A stretch of DNA of 64,000 nt from Pedobacter sp. BMA. Its GTDB lineage: Bacteria > Bacteroidota > Bacteroidia > Sphingobacteriales > Sphingobacteriaceae. Below are positions 17,624 through 25,859 of this stretch, piece after piece. Under the pieces are notes generated by a model. The model searched no databases. It had not been told where the DNA came from and was given only the letters and a program-made list of their open reading frames with translations. The number at the start of each line of letters is the position of its first letter. Within the stretch, counting starts at the first letter, position 1. Made by a program: the position numbers and the translations under genes. The stretch is from the NCBI RefSeq assembly GCF_001027745.1, contig NZ_LECU01000003.1, positions 372,001-436,000 on the forward strand. Reading direction: 5' to 3'.

Positions 17624-20600
17624 TTAAAAGGTAAGATTTGCACCGAAACTGAAACTGTGCTTAAAGGCAGGCATATTTCTTCCTCCCTGATTGAACGATT
17701 GGTATTCAGGATCTATGCCGAACTCATTTGCTTTCCAGATCATGAAGTTTCCGGTCTGTGCAAAAAGCGATAAAGATGCAACGTGCAGGCGGTTCAATAA
17801 TCTTGGTCCCACTATATAATTCAGCGTAACGTCTCTGAGTTTGATATAAGACGCGCTCACCACATTGATATCAGCATAGGTGTAATAATCAATATTTCTC
17901 CTGCTCACATTTACGCCTGCACTAGCCACATACGAGGGGATATTGGTCAGCAGTTCATCCCCTGGTTTTTTCCATCTATCCAGAAACTCCGGACTCAGGT
18001 TTCCGCCAAAACTACCAGTGCCGTAATCGATGCGTCCATAAAAATAACGGTTAACATCCCGTCTCATCACGTTGCCGAAATTATAGATCATGTTTGCGGT
18101 AAGTGAAAGGTTCTTGTATCGGAAAGTATTACTCAATCCGCCATTAAATTTTGGAATAGTGGTACCCATATAAATCAGATCGTCGGCCGTAGCAACATCA
18201 GGATCCTTGGTTATGGTTCCATTTGCCAAACGGATTTGCGGATCGCCAAGTGCATCCAGTCCGGCAAACTCGTAGGCAAACAAGGGTTGTATTCCGTAGC
18301 CAACCACATAATTGCTATTGATTCTACCATTGGTTGTAAGCTGAGTAGGCTGGGGAGTTGAATAATTCAGCAGGCGATTTCTATTCAAACTGAAGGTTAA
18401 TCCCGTAGTCCAGCTAAAATCTTTAAGCTGCAAATTTCTCGAATTCAAGGTAACTTCCAATCCGCGGTTGTTCATGTTTCCAAGGTTACCGCGAATAATA
18501 GATGCGCCGTTAACCGGATTAAGATCTACCTGCCCAAGAATATCGGTGGTTTTCTTATTATACAAATCAATACTTCCGCTAATCGCATTTTGCAGCACAC
18601 TAAAATCAACCCCGATATTAACCGTCGCAGTTTTTTCAAAGGTAAGCTGGTTATTTGCCAGGCCTATAAGCGAGTAATAGTCACCAGTTACATTGTTACG
18701 GCCAATCTGAATCACATCTCTTGATGAACCGGCACCGATGAATGGCGAATTGCCAGTAATCCCGTACGTGGTGCGAAGTGCCAGATTATTGATCCAGGTA
18801 CTCTTCTCAATGAAGCTTTCCTTACTGATCAGCCATTTCGTGCCAACGCTGAAGGTCGGTTTACGTTGCTTGCCTTTTTCGGAACCAAACAGATTGCTGT
18901 AATCCCTCCTGATACTGGCATCCAGCATGTACTTTTCGTTCAGGGTGTAATTAAACAATCCGAAAAAGGATTCATTCCGGTTAAGTTGCTCAAACGTCTC
19001 GAATGGTTTTTCGTTAAACGTACTTCTGAAAGATGATACTGCCCCGAAAATTCCCTGGCTCAGGGCTAAATAATTTACGCTCCCGGAAGTCAACAGATCA
19101 AGATCATACCCCCGGGCAATAGTTGTTCTGTTGGTAGCAAGCTGCTCGAGGGCTTCATGGCCGATCTGAACATTAATCCTGTCCCTTCCATCCCTCAGCG
19201 CCATTGTATAAATCAGCTGGTTTCTTAGCGTATAATTTCGCTGATCAATATTTACTGTTTTATAGGTTCCTCCAGATGTAGGTAAATAGTATACGGGAAC
19301 ATCGTTGGCAGTCCTTGCAACAGTGAAGCCCAGCAGCTCCCTTCTGAGTTCGTAGGTTTTACTATCATTATAAAGCTGGCTTGCGGAGGGAGCTTTCTGA
19401 TAACTGTATGTACCGTCAAAGCTAAGTCCTCTCCATATTTTTAAGTTCACATTCCCGGTGAGGTTCACTGATAGGGCATTTCCCTTAATAAATCCCATAC
19501 TAACTTCGTCCAAAGGCGAGTAATCCAGATTGATCCGGCTTCTGGTCTGGTAATCTTTTCTTACCTCTGGTGAAAGTCCCTGAACATAATTCATTTGAAG
19601 GTTGTTTCCTGCATCATTTTGAAACAGCTGATAAGGAATAAAACTGCTTCCGATAACGATGCTCTTGTCGCTACTGGTTATAGTATTGTTTAATGCTGTA
19701 TTCAGACTGATCCGAAGTCTGCTGATGGGGATGAAAGTCTGATTGATGTTTAACCGATATGCGCCATTCTGATCTCCCGGATGGCTACTTGTGGTGTTGG
19801 TATAAGAACCGGAAGCATAGAAATTGTAGGCTGATGTGCCGCCCGAGGCAGAAAGCGTATGGTTGGTGGTGAAAGCATTCCGAAACAACAAATCCCGTAT
19901 CTGATCTTTGTTGTTAATATTGCTCAGACTATCCAGACTGCGCTGTGCCTGAGCCGCAGTGATCAAACCCCGGTTCTGGTTATAGAGGATTTGTTCGTGT
20001 GGTGCGATTACCGAGGTGCCAATGGCTGCATATGGAAACGCAGCGGGATTAAACAGCTCCCCTGCCGTTTGTATGTATTGAGCACTGTTCATCATTGGAA
20101 CATAATCAAGATCCGGTTTACCGAACAGCGATATGTTGCCTGAATAGCTGATTTTTATGGGTGTGCCCGCAGAACCCTTCTTAGTCGTAATTACAATTAC
20201 ACCATTTGAAGCCCTTACGCCCCAGATAGAAGCTGCGGAGGCATCTTTCAATACCGAAATATCCTGCACGTCATCCGGATTGATCACCGACAGGTCGGTC
20301 ACTGGCACGCCATTTACAACGTAAAGTGGATCGAAATTTGCCTGAACAGTCGATCTACCCCTGATGATACTTTGTTGCGTATTTCCACCTCCAAACTGTC
20401 TGTTTCCTGTCACACCTTTCGGACCGGCAATTACCGTTACTCCGGCAACTAACCCATCCAGCCTGGAAACCAGGTCTTGCGTAGCTACCCTGTTTTGATA
20501 GATTTGCATGTCTGGCTTGCCAAAAGATCCGGTTGCCCGCTCACGGGAAAGGGTCTGGTAACCGGTAGAAACAACGGACACCTCATCTATCGTATTGATT

Positions 20601-21256
20601 TGCTGACTTAGCATGACTACAATCTCGGATGCTGATTTAACCGTAAGTGTGTCAGATTTGTAACCGACATAGGAAACTACAACATTTGCATCGCGCGGAA
20701 TCCTTGAAAACACGAACTCACCGTTCGTATCGGTAAATCCCATCAGGCCTGCCTCTTTTGAGGTTACGCTGGCGCTAGGCAATACCCCGCCTTTTTGATC
20801 CTGTACCCGGACTTTAAGGTTAATTAAAAAGGCTTTATTTTCTGTTTTAATCCGGTTAATTACTACGATAATCCTGTTTTCTATGCTATAGTCGAAAGGC
20901 TGACCGCGAAAACATTCATCCAGAACCGTTTTTAAACCGGCATCTTTAATCTGAATGTTTACCCGTTTCGAGCGCGCTACCTGCTCACGGTTAATCACAA
21001 AATCAAATCCAGTCTGCTTGCGGATATCCCTTAGTACCTCTGTGAGGGGGGCGTCTTTTTTTGCCAAGCTTACACGCTCGTTCTGCGCAAAAGACCGTGT
21101 CGGAAACAGCAGAAAAATGAACAATAAACAATATAGCCAAAAAGAAAAAGATCCCGGCACTACGCCTACATCATGACGGATCTTTTGAAATAAGGAACCT
21201 GACTGATGGACATGATTAGTTGGATCATACCCATTTCCATGGTATTTTTTATACAT
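17624..21256 (-). CDS. SusC/RagA-family TonB-linked outer membrane receptor with STN domain
   Basis: From ATG 21256 the protein has 1210 residues; an in-frame ATG at 21295 would add 13. A hydrophobic signal (about 40-58, ending SFAQ) follows a long basic N-region that is common in this family. Domains in order: STN (about 60-125), CarboxypepD_reg-like beta domain (about 135-215, with SYVGYKSDTL), plug (about 225-370, with the DPLYVVNGVP and GVRASNGVIVITTKKG signatures) and a 22-strand-type barrel to the C-terminal Phe. The STN domain signals to the FecR anti-sigma partner, matching the genes upstream. Substrate uptake is energised by TonB. Confidence 0.95.
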   Translation of the reverse strand: MYKKYHGNGYDPTNHVHQSGSLFQKIRHDVGVVPGSFSFWLYCLLFIFLLFPTRSFAQNERVSLAKKDAPLTEVLRDIRKQTGFDFVINREQVARSKRVNIQIKDAGLKTVLDECFRGQPFDYSIENRIIVVINRIKTENKAFLINLKVRVQDQKGGVLPSASVTSKEAGLMGFTDTNGEFVFSRIPRDANVVVSYVGYKSDTLTVKSASEIVVMLSQQINTIDEVSVVSTGYQTLSRERATGSFGKPDMQIYQNRVATQDLVSRLDGLVAGVTVIAGPKGVTGNRQFGGGNTQQSIIRGRSTVQANFDPLYVVNGVPVTDLSVINPDDVQDISVLKDASAASIWGVRASNGVIVITTKKGSAGTPIKISYSGNISLFGKPDLDYVPMMNSAQYIQTAGELFNPAAFPYAAIGTSVIAPHEQILYNQNRGLITAAQAQRSLDSLSNINNKDQIRDLLFRNAFTTNHTLSASGGTSAYNFYASGSYTNTTSSHPGDQNGAYRLNINQTFIPISRLRISLNTALNNTITSSDKSIVIGSSFIPYQLFQNDAGNNLQMNYVQGLSPEVRKDYQTRSRINLDYSPLDEVSMGFIKGNALSVNLTGNVNLKIWRGLSFDGTYSYQKAPSASQLYNDSKTYELRRELLGFTVARTANDVPVYYLPTSGGTYKTVNIDQRNYTLRNQLIYTMALRDGRDRINVQIGHEALEQLATNRTTIARGYDLDLLTSGSVNYLALSQGIFGAVSSFRSTFNEKPFETFEQLNRNESFFGLFNYTLNEKYMLDASIRRDYSNLFGSEKGKQRKPTFSVGTKWLISKESFIEKSTWINNLALRTTYGITGNSPFIGAGSSRDVIQIGRNNVTGDYYSLIGLANNQLTFEKTATVNIGVDFSVLQNAISGSIDLYNKKTTDILGQVDLNPVNGASIIRGNLGNMNNRGLEVTLNSRNLQLKDFSWTTGLTFSLNRNRLLNYSTPQPTQLTTNGRINSNYVVGYGIQPLFAYEFAGLDALGDPQIRLANGTITKDPDVATADDLIYMGTTIPKFNGGLSNTFRYKNLSLTANMIYNFGNVMRRDVNRYFYGRIDYGTGSFGGNLSPEFLDRWKKPGDELLTNIPSYVASAGVNVSRRNIDYYTYADINVVSASYIKLRDVTLNYIVGPRLLNRLHVASLSLFAQTGNFMIWKANEFGIDPEYQSFNQGGRNMPAFKHSFSFGANLTF

Positions 21257-21370
21257 TTGTTTGGTTGGTTTTAGTTGATAATAGTGTTTGAACAATTATT
21301 CATCTGTACCGGCCTTTAACCGGGGGCGCCTCCAACGCTCCCGCTTTTTTACCAGCACAGGAATTTCCCT

Positions 21371-22498
21371 TTAAGGCATAACAGTTACCCTCCTTCCTTC
21401 CAGTTTAAAGTGTACACCCTGATTCATGGTTAGCGCTTTCAATATTTCAGAAAGCTTTTTCTTTCTCGAAATGGTACTGTAAAATGCTGCATTATCCTTT
21501 TCTCCATCATACACTACCTCCACATCATACCACCTTGCTACCTGTCTCATTACCGTGTGCAGGTCTTCGCCGTTAAATACAAAATCATCATTTATCCAGG
21601 CATTTGCCTGCTCCATATCTGCCTGAGAAACCTTAATTCCATTTGTGTCGAAATCTGCCTGTTCTCCAGGTTTAAGTATTTTAGCAACTGTTGTATTGCC
21701 AGAGATGCGTACCGAACCCGATAATAGGGTTGTCCTGATGTACTTTTCATTAGCATAGGACTGTATATTGAAACGTGTTCCCAGTACCTGAACGGTTTGC
21801 CTTTGAGAATTCACCAGAAACGGGTGCGCCTTATCGTGTGCCACTTCGAAATATCCCTCCCCTGATAATGTTACTCTACGTTCTTTTTTGTTCCTGAATG
21901 AGAGTGGGTAAGTTAGGCTAGAGCCTGCGTTAAGCCAGGCTTTTGTCCCATCAGGAAGAATAATCGAAAACTTCCCGCCATTTGGTGTTTCAAGGGTGTT
22001 GGTTGCATCTGTGGCCTCCCGACCAGCAGAAACTTTGTAAACCACCATTCCGTCTGCCAATTTTGATATTTCGACGCCAGGCTGGGCAATATCGCGTTGT
22101 TGTAAATGATCCAGACTAATCTTTTTCCCATCGGCGAGCGTTAAATAGGCCTTATCCCCTCCGGGATTAATATCATTTTTATATATGCTAGCCATCTGAC
22201 CTGTATTGGTTGCTTTTTTCTGAATCACATAAAGCCCACCTAACGCCAATAGTATGATTGCGGCAGCGGCAGCAATTTTTGCTTTCAGGGAAATCACCCG
22301 GGGTTTACGGTCAATTAATAAAGGCTCTACCTTACTCCATATCTCTACTGAAATCTTTTCAAGATCGTCTGATGAATAGTTCCCGGCCATTTCGGAGCGG
22401 TAGTAGTGGAGCCAATAGCGAATAGCTTCCATTTCGGATGCATTACAGCTTCCATTTTTAAACTTTTCAAATAATTCTTCAGCTTCGCGTTTCTGCAT
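21371..22498 (-). CDS. FecR-family anti-sigma factor
   Basis: The 375-residue protein has an N-terminal cytoplasmic helical segment (1-70), one membrane helix (about 72-92, AKIAAAAAIILLALGGLYVI), a FecR domain (about 165-260, LPDGTKAWLNAGSSLTYPLSF) and a C-terminal DUF4974 domain (about 305-375, VMRQVARWYDVEVVYDG). It should hold the sigma factor encoded just upstream inactive until SusC, through its STN domain, reports substrate. Gap to the sigma gene is 68 nt. Confidence 0.93.
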   Translation of the reverse strand: MQKREAEELFEKFKNGSCNASEMEAIRYWLHYYRSEMAGNYSSDDLEKISVEIWSKVEPLLIDRKPRVISLKAKIAAAAAIILLALGGLYVIQKKATNTGQMASIYKNDINPGGDKAYLTLADGKKISLDHLQQRDIAQPGVEISKLADGMVVYKVSAGREATDATNTLETPNGGKFSIILPDGTKAWLNAGSSLTYPLSFRNKKERRVTLSGEGYFEVAHDKAHPFLVNSQRQTVQVLGTRFNIQSYANEKYIRTTLLSGSVRISGNTTVAKILKPGEQADFDTNGIKVSQADMEQANAWINDDFVFNGEDLHTVMRQVARWYDVEVVYDGEKDNAAFYSTISRKKKLSEILKALTMNQGVHFKLEGRRVTVMP

Positions 22499-22566
22499 TC
22501 TCCGATGGTTCTATACCATACATTACACCCAACTTTGGCCAATCGGGTATAGAAAAGGAAAAAAAA

Positions 22567-23148
22567 TTAAAGATTGATGAAATAAACTGAAAAGATAGCA
22601 GAACCTAGTCTTTTACGAAGAATTTTTAATGCATTTTTCATCTGCGTAGCAACTGTATGCTCAGATAGATTAAGTTTTAAGGCAATTTCTTTGTTACTTA
22701 AATACATTTTGCGCCGCAATTCAAAAACCTCACGCATTTTATCGGGCAAATTTGAAATTTCCAACTCGATCATTGCAGAAATATCTTTCTCGCGCACCAG
22801 ATAATCTGCAGAGAGATTAGAATTGCTGTTTAAAGAATGTTGTAAAGAAGCGATGTATTCATCAGTGACACCTTTTCCACGGAAAATGTTAAGCACTTTG
22901 TTCAATACTGACCGGTAAAGATAGGGCGCAAGAGGAGCACTATCAATAAGTGTGGCCCTGTTGTTCCATAAGGAGATAAATACTTCCTGTACAATATCTT
23001 TCGCAGCTTCCTCATCCTGAAGTTTCTTGACCGCGAATAAAAAAAGTAAAGTCTGGTACCGGCCATATATCTCCCCAAACGCGTCCTTACTATCCTGCTT
23101 TAGGAGTAAGATGAGTTGCTGATCGTTATATGGAAGATTTGCTGACAT
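22567..23148 (-). CDS. ECF sigma factor of the FecI/Bacteroidota type
   Basis: The 193-residue protein has region 2 (about 18-85, with DEEAAKDIVQEVFISLW) and region 4 (about 130-180, MREVFELRRKMYLSNKEIALKLNLSEHTVATQMKNAL). A hydrophobic tail (SAIFSVYFINL) closes it. It heads the sigma-FecR-SusC-SusD-thioredoxin locus and is the predicted transcriptional activator of that operon. It is the first gene after the ExoIII-LigD fusion. Confidence 0.93.
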   Translation of the reverse strand: MSANLPYNDQQLILLLKQDSKDAFGEIYGRYQTLLFLFAVKKLQDEEAAKDIVQEVFISLWNNRATLIDSAPLAPYLYRSVLNKVLNIFRGKGVTDEYIASLQHSLNSNSNLSADYLVREKDISAMIELEISNLPDKMREVFELRRKMYLSNKEIALKLNLSEHTVATQMKNALKILRKRLGSAIFSVYFINL

Positions 23149-23263
23149 GTATGGCGATGACGTGCGAATCTACAAAATAAATTAATCGGAAATATTAATT
23201 GGTTTTATTTGAAAGGTTACACAAACAATTCTGCAGTAGTACAAGGCTTTCAGCCATAATCAA

Positions 23264-25171
23264 TTAGCTAAACGCATCCTGAGCACTGGCAATCACTTTT
23301 TGCATATCAATGCCCTTACTCAGCACCCCTGTAAACAGATCGCCGGTTTCTTTTAGTCGGTCCACCGCATTAAATATGGTGAAATCCTTCATTTTTAATC
23401 CTGGTTTAACTTCATCCCATGTGAGTGGCATGCTAACTGTGGCCCCTGGCTTTGGCCGCAGCGAATAAACACCGGCGATAGTGGCGCCGGGTCGGTTTTG
23501 CAAAAAATCAAGATACATTTTCCCACCCCGGTTAGAAATCATCCGTTCAAGCGTAGTAAATTTCGGCAGCTCACGGTTCACCTGGCGAACCACCAGATTG
23601 GCAAATAGCTGACTTTGCTCATAGGTATATTGCGCACCGAGGGGAATGTAAATGTGCATACCTGTTGAACCGGAGGTTTTAGGATAGCTGGGTACCCCGA
23701 TGGCATCAAGTACCTTCCGGGTAACCTGCGCGGCCTTAATTACCTGGTCGAATGTGTTTTTGTCCGGGTCGAGATCGATGACACAATAATCAGGATAATC
23801 CGGATTGGCAGCTCTGGAAAACCAGGGGTTCATTTCAATACAGCCGAGGCTGGCCATCCATAACAGTGTTGCCCGGTTATAACCCAGCAGATAACTTTTC
23901 TCCTCTCCTTTTTCGTTGGTGTGGGGCATGGTATGTGTCCATTCCGGGGCTGTCTCTTTCACATTCTTTTGATAAAAGCTTTGACTGTGAATACCTCCCG
24001 GATACCGGTTTAGCGACATCGGCCGGTCGAGCAGATAGGGCAGCATCAACGGGGCAACGGCATCGTAATAATTAAACATTTCCCTTTTGCTCACCTTATC
24101 CTCCGGCCAGTAAAGTTTCGAGAGATGGGTAAATTTCAACAGGTGCCCATCGATCTTTTTCTCCTCGGTATCGGCTCTACCCATTAACAGCGGGGTTTCT
24201 TTTGGCTTGAAACTTTTGCCTTTTACGGGTTTCGCGACTTTAACTACAGCTTTTTTGGTTTCGCTCAAATCTTGCATCATCTCAGTCATATCTCCTGCGT
24301 CTAAAATTTTAGCCACAGAGTCCGATAATTTAAGGTTGCTGTTTGTTTTTGCTGATTTGCCGTTCTTACCCTGCTTACTGATGTTCTTTTTAAGGGCTTT
24401 GGCCGATAACTCGATCCATACCGGCGCATGATCGCTGGCGCCCTCCCAGCCCCTTACCTCTTTATCTACATTTCCCGATTTCAGCTTTTCTGCCAGGTCG
24501 GAGCTAAGCAGGAAATGATCAAGGCGGATCCCTGCATTTCGATCGTAAGCTTTCCGAAGGTAATCCCAATAAGTATAAATGGCTTCATCAGGATGGAGTG
24601 TGCGGATGGCATCTGTCCAGCCCTGATCTAATAAACTCGCGTAAGCCTCTTTAATTTCCGGCTGGAAAAGTGCGTCGTTTTTATACTTCTCAGGTTTATA
24701 AGTATCTAGATCAGTAGGCATCACATTGTAATCACCTATAAGCATTATCGGTAGTCCCGTTGCTATTAAAGTTTTTGCATGGTCCACTAATCGCCCAAAC
24801 CAGCGTTTCTTATACTCAAATTTTGGTCCTGGAAACGGGTTGCCGTATGGCAAATAAATGCAGCCAATTACGGTGTCGAAAGTAAATACTTCCAGGTAGC
24901 GGCTATGGGTATATTCTTTGTCCGCTCCTGGGAGGTCGCGCCTCAGCTCCTTGATTTCTTTCTTGCTTAATACCGCTACCCCGTTCCACGCTTTCTGTCC
25001 GTGCCACAACGCATGATAGCCGGCTTCATTAATCTGGCTAATCGGAAAAGATTTATCCTCGCACTTCAGTTCCTGCAAACACAAAATATCCGGCTGAGCA
25101 CGTTGAAGCCATTTCAGCAGGGTTTCGATCCGGCCATTGATGCCGTTGATGTTGTAGGTAGCGATTTTCAT
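23264..25171 (-). CDS. Exonuclease III fused to a LigD polymerase/primase domain
   Basis: I start the gene at ATG 25171 (635 aa); an ATG at 25204 lies inside the preceding terminator. Residues 1-255 are an ExoIII/AP endonuclease domain: QELK with the metal-binding Glu34, IGDYNV with Asp147 and Asn149, and SDHAPVW with Asp247-His248. A lysine-rich linker follows (about 256-330), then the LigD polymerase (primase-polymerase) domain (about 335-635) with the catalytic VIDLDPD motif (Asp466, Asp468), SGSTGMHIYIPL and the QNRPGATIAGVYSLRP segment. LigD in non-homologous end joining normally carries ligase and phosphoesterase modules instead; neither is here. The arrangement couples AP-site/3'-end cleaning with gap filling. 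Ku was not found in the window. Confidence 0.9.
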   Translation of the reverse strand: MKIATYNINGINGRIETLLKWLQRAQPDILCLQELKCEDKSFPISQINEAGYHALWHGQKAWNGVAVLSKKEIKELRRDLPGADKEYTHSRYLEVFTFDTVIGCIYLPYGNPFPGPKFEYKKRWFGRLVDHAKTLIATGLPIMLIGDYNVMPTDLDTYKPEKYKNDALFQPEIKEAYASLLDQGWTDAIRTLHPDEAIYTYWDYLRKAYDRNAGIRLDHFLLSSDLAEKLKSGNVDKEVRGWEGASDHAPVWIELSAKALKKNISKQGKNGKSAKTNSNLKLSDSVAKILDAGDMTEMMQDLSETKKAVVKVAKPVKGKSFKPKETPLLMGRADTEEKKIDGHLLKFTHLSKLYWPEDKVSKREMFNYYDAVAPLMLPYLLDRPMSLNRYPGGIHSQSFYQKNVKETAPEWTHTMPHTNEKGEEKSYLLGYNRATLLWMASLGCIEMNPWFSRAANPDYPDYCVIDLDPDKNTFDQVIKAAQVTRKVLDAIGVPSYPKTSGSTGMHIYIPLGAQYTYEQSQLFANLVVRQVNRELPKFTTLERMISNRGGKMYLDFLQNRPGATIAGVYSLRPKPGATVSMPLTWDEVKPGLKMKDFTIFNAVDRLKETGDLFTGVLSKGIDMQKVIASAQDAFS

Positions 25172-25176
25172 AAGCG

Positions 25177-25200
25177 AAAAAAGCCCCGCAACTGCGGGGC
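25177..25200 (-). terminator. Rho-independent terminator of the DUF3606 gene
   Basis: A perfect 7-bp GC stem (GCCCCGC/GCGGGGC, loop AACT on the plus strand) is followed on the minus strand by TTTTTT. It closes the DUF3606 transcript 8 nt after its stop and only 5 nt upstream of the ATG of the fusion gene, so the fusion gene is read mainly from a promoter inside or by read-through. Confidence 0.8.
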
Positions 25201-25207
25201 ACATGTT

Positions 25208-25366
25208 TTACTTCACTTTCTTTTCAATCGCCTTACGTTGATTACCCGCGCCGGCTTTTGCTTCTTTAACTTTTGCAGGTTTCACATCCAGTTTATCTGC
25301 TTCGTATTTGATTTCATGATCCTGGTTAGAAACAGAGTTTCTTTCCACTTTTGTTCCTCTTGCCAT
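25208..25366 (-). CDS. DUF3606-like small basic protein (52 aa)
   Basis: From ATG 25366 a 52-codon frame encodes a Lys-rich peptide. The segment EIKYEADKLDVKPAKVKEAKAGAGN followed by a basic end matches the DUF3606 pattern (the usual version reads EVRYWxKKFxV then an alternating helix with a conserved Gly-Asn/Thr). The aromatic Trp of that pattern is replaced by Glu here. DUF3606 proteins are tiny, widespread and of unknown role. A terminator follows immediately. Confidence 0.7.
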   Translation of the reverse strand: MARGTKVERNSVSNQDHEIKYEADKLDVKPAKVKEAKAGAGNQRKAIEKKVK

Positions 25367-25496
25367 AATGTTTATATTTTTAGGTATACTGGTTAAACAT
25401 TTGTTTTAGCCTGATGGTTTGGAAATTCAATTAGCTGGTTATCAAATCAGAATTTAAATTCATAAATAGAAGGAACGAGCACATCTGAAATTAAAC

Positions 25497-25859
25497 TTAA
25501 TTCAGGTAGTGCTTTATTGTACCTATCAACTCATCAAAATCAAAGGGTTTCGATATGAATGCTGACGCACCAGCTTCAGCTGCAATCTGCTTTCCTTCCC
25601 GGCTGGCGGAGATCACAATCACTGGCAGATGCATCGTTTCTGGATTTTTCCTCAATGTGCGCAATACCTGATCTCCGGATAGTACCGGCATCCACAAGTC
25701 AAGAAGAATAAGATCAGGTAATTGGTCTTCAATTAAATGTTTAATATTAAGGCTGTTTTTTTCTGGAATTATGGTATAACCGGTATCTTCCAATATCAGT
25801 TCAAGCATATCCAGTATTCCTTCATCATCATCGCAGATAAGTATTTTTTTATTCGGCAT
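25497..25859 (-). CDS. Single-domain response regulator
   Basis: The 120-residue protein is only a receiver domain: acidic DDDEG near residue 9, phosphoacceptor Asp in LILLDLWMP near 54, the Ser/Thr in VIVISASREGK and Lys in FISKPFD. There is no output domain, so it must work by protein contact or phosphotransfer. Its ATG overlaps the stop of the LOV histidine kinase gene by 11 nt, which makes the kinase its partner. Confidence 0.93.
   Translation of the reverse strand: MPNKKILICDDDEGILDMLELILEDTGYTIIPEKNSLNIKHLIEDQLPDLILLDLWMPVLSGDQVLRTLRKNPETMHLPVIVISASREGKQIAAEAGASAFISKPFDFDELIGTIKHYLN

Noticed and set aside
21296..21370. GC-rich stretch between FecR and SusC as a riboswitch
   Set aside because: Only weak pairing of short stems is possible and the two genes belong to one locus; no known riboswitch core seen.
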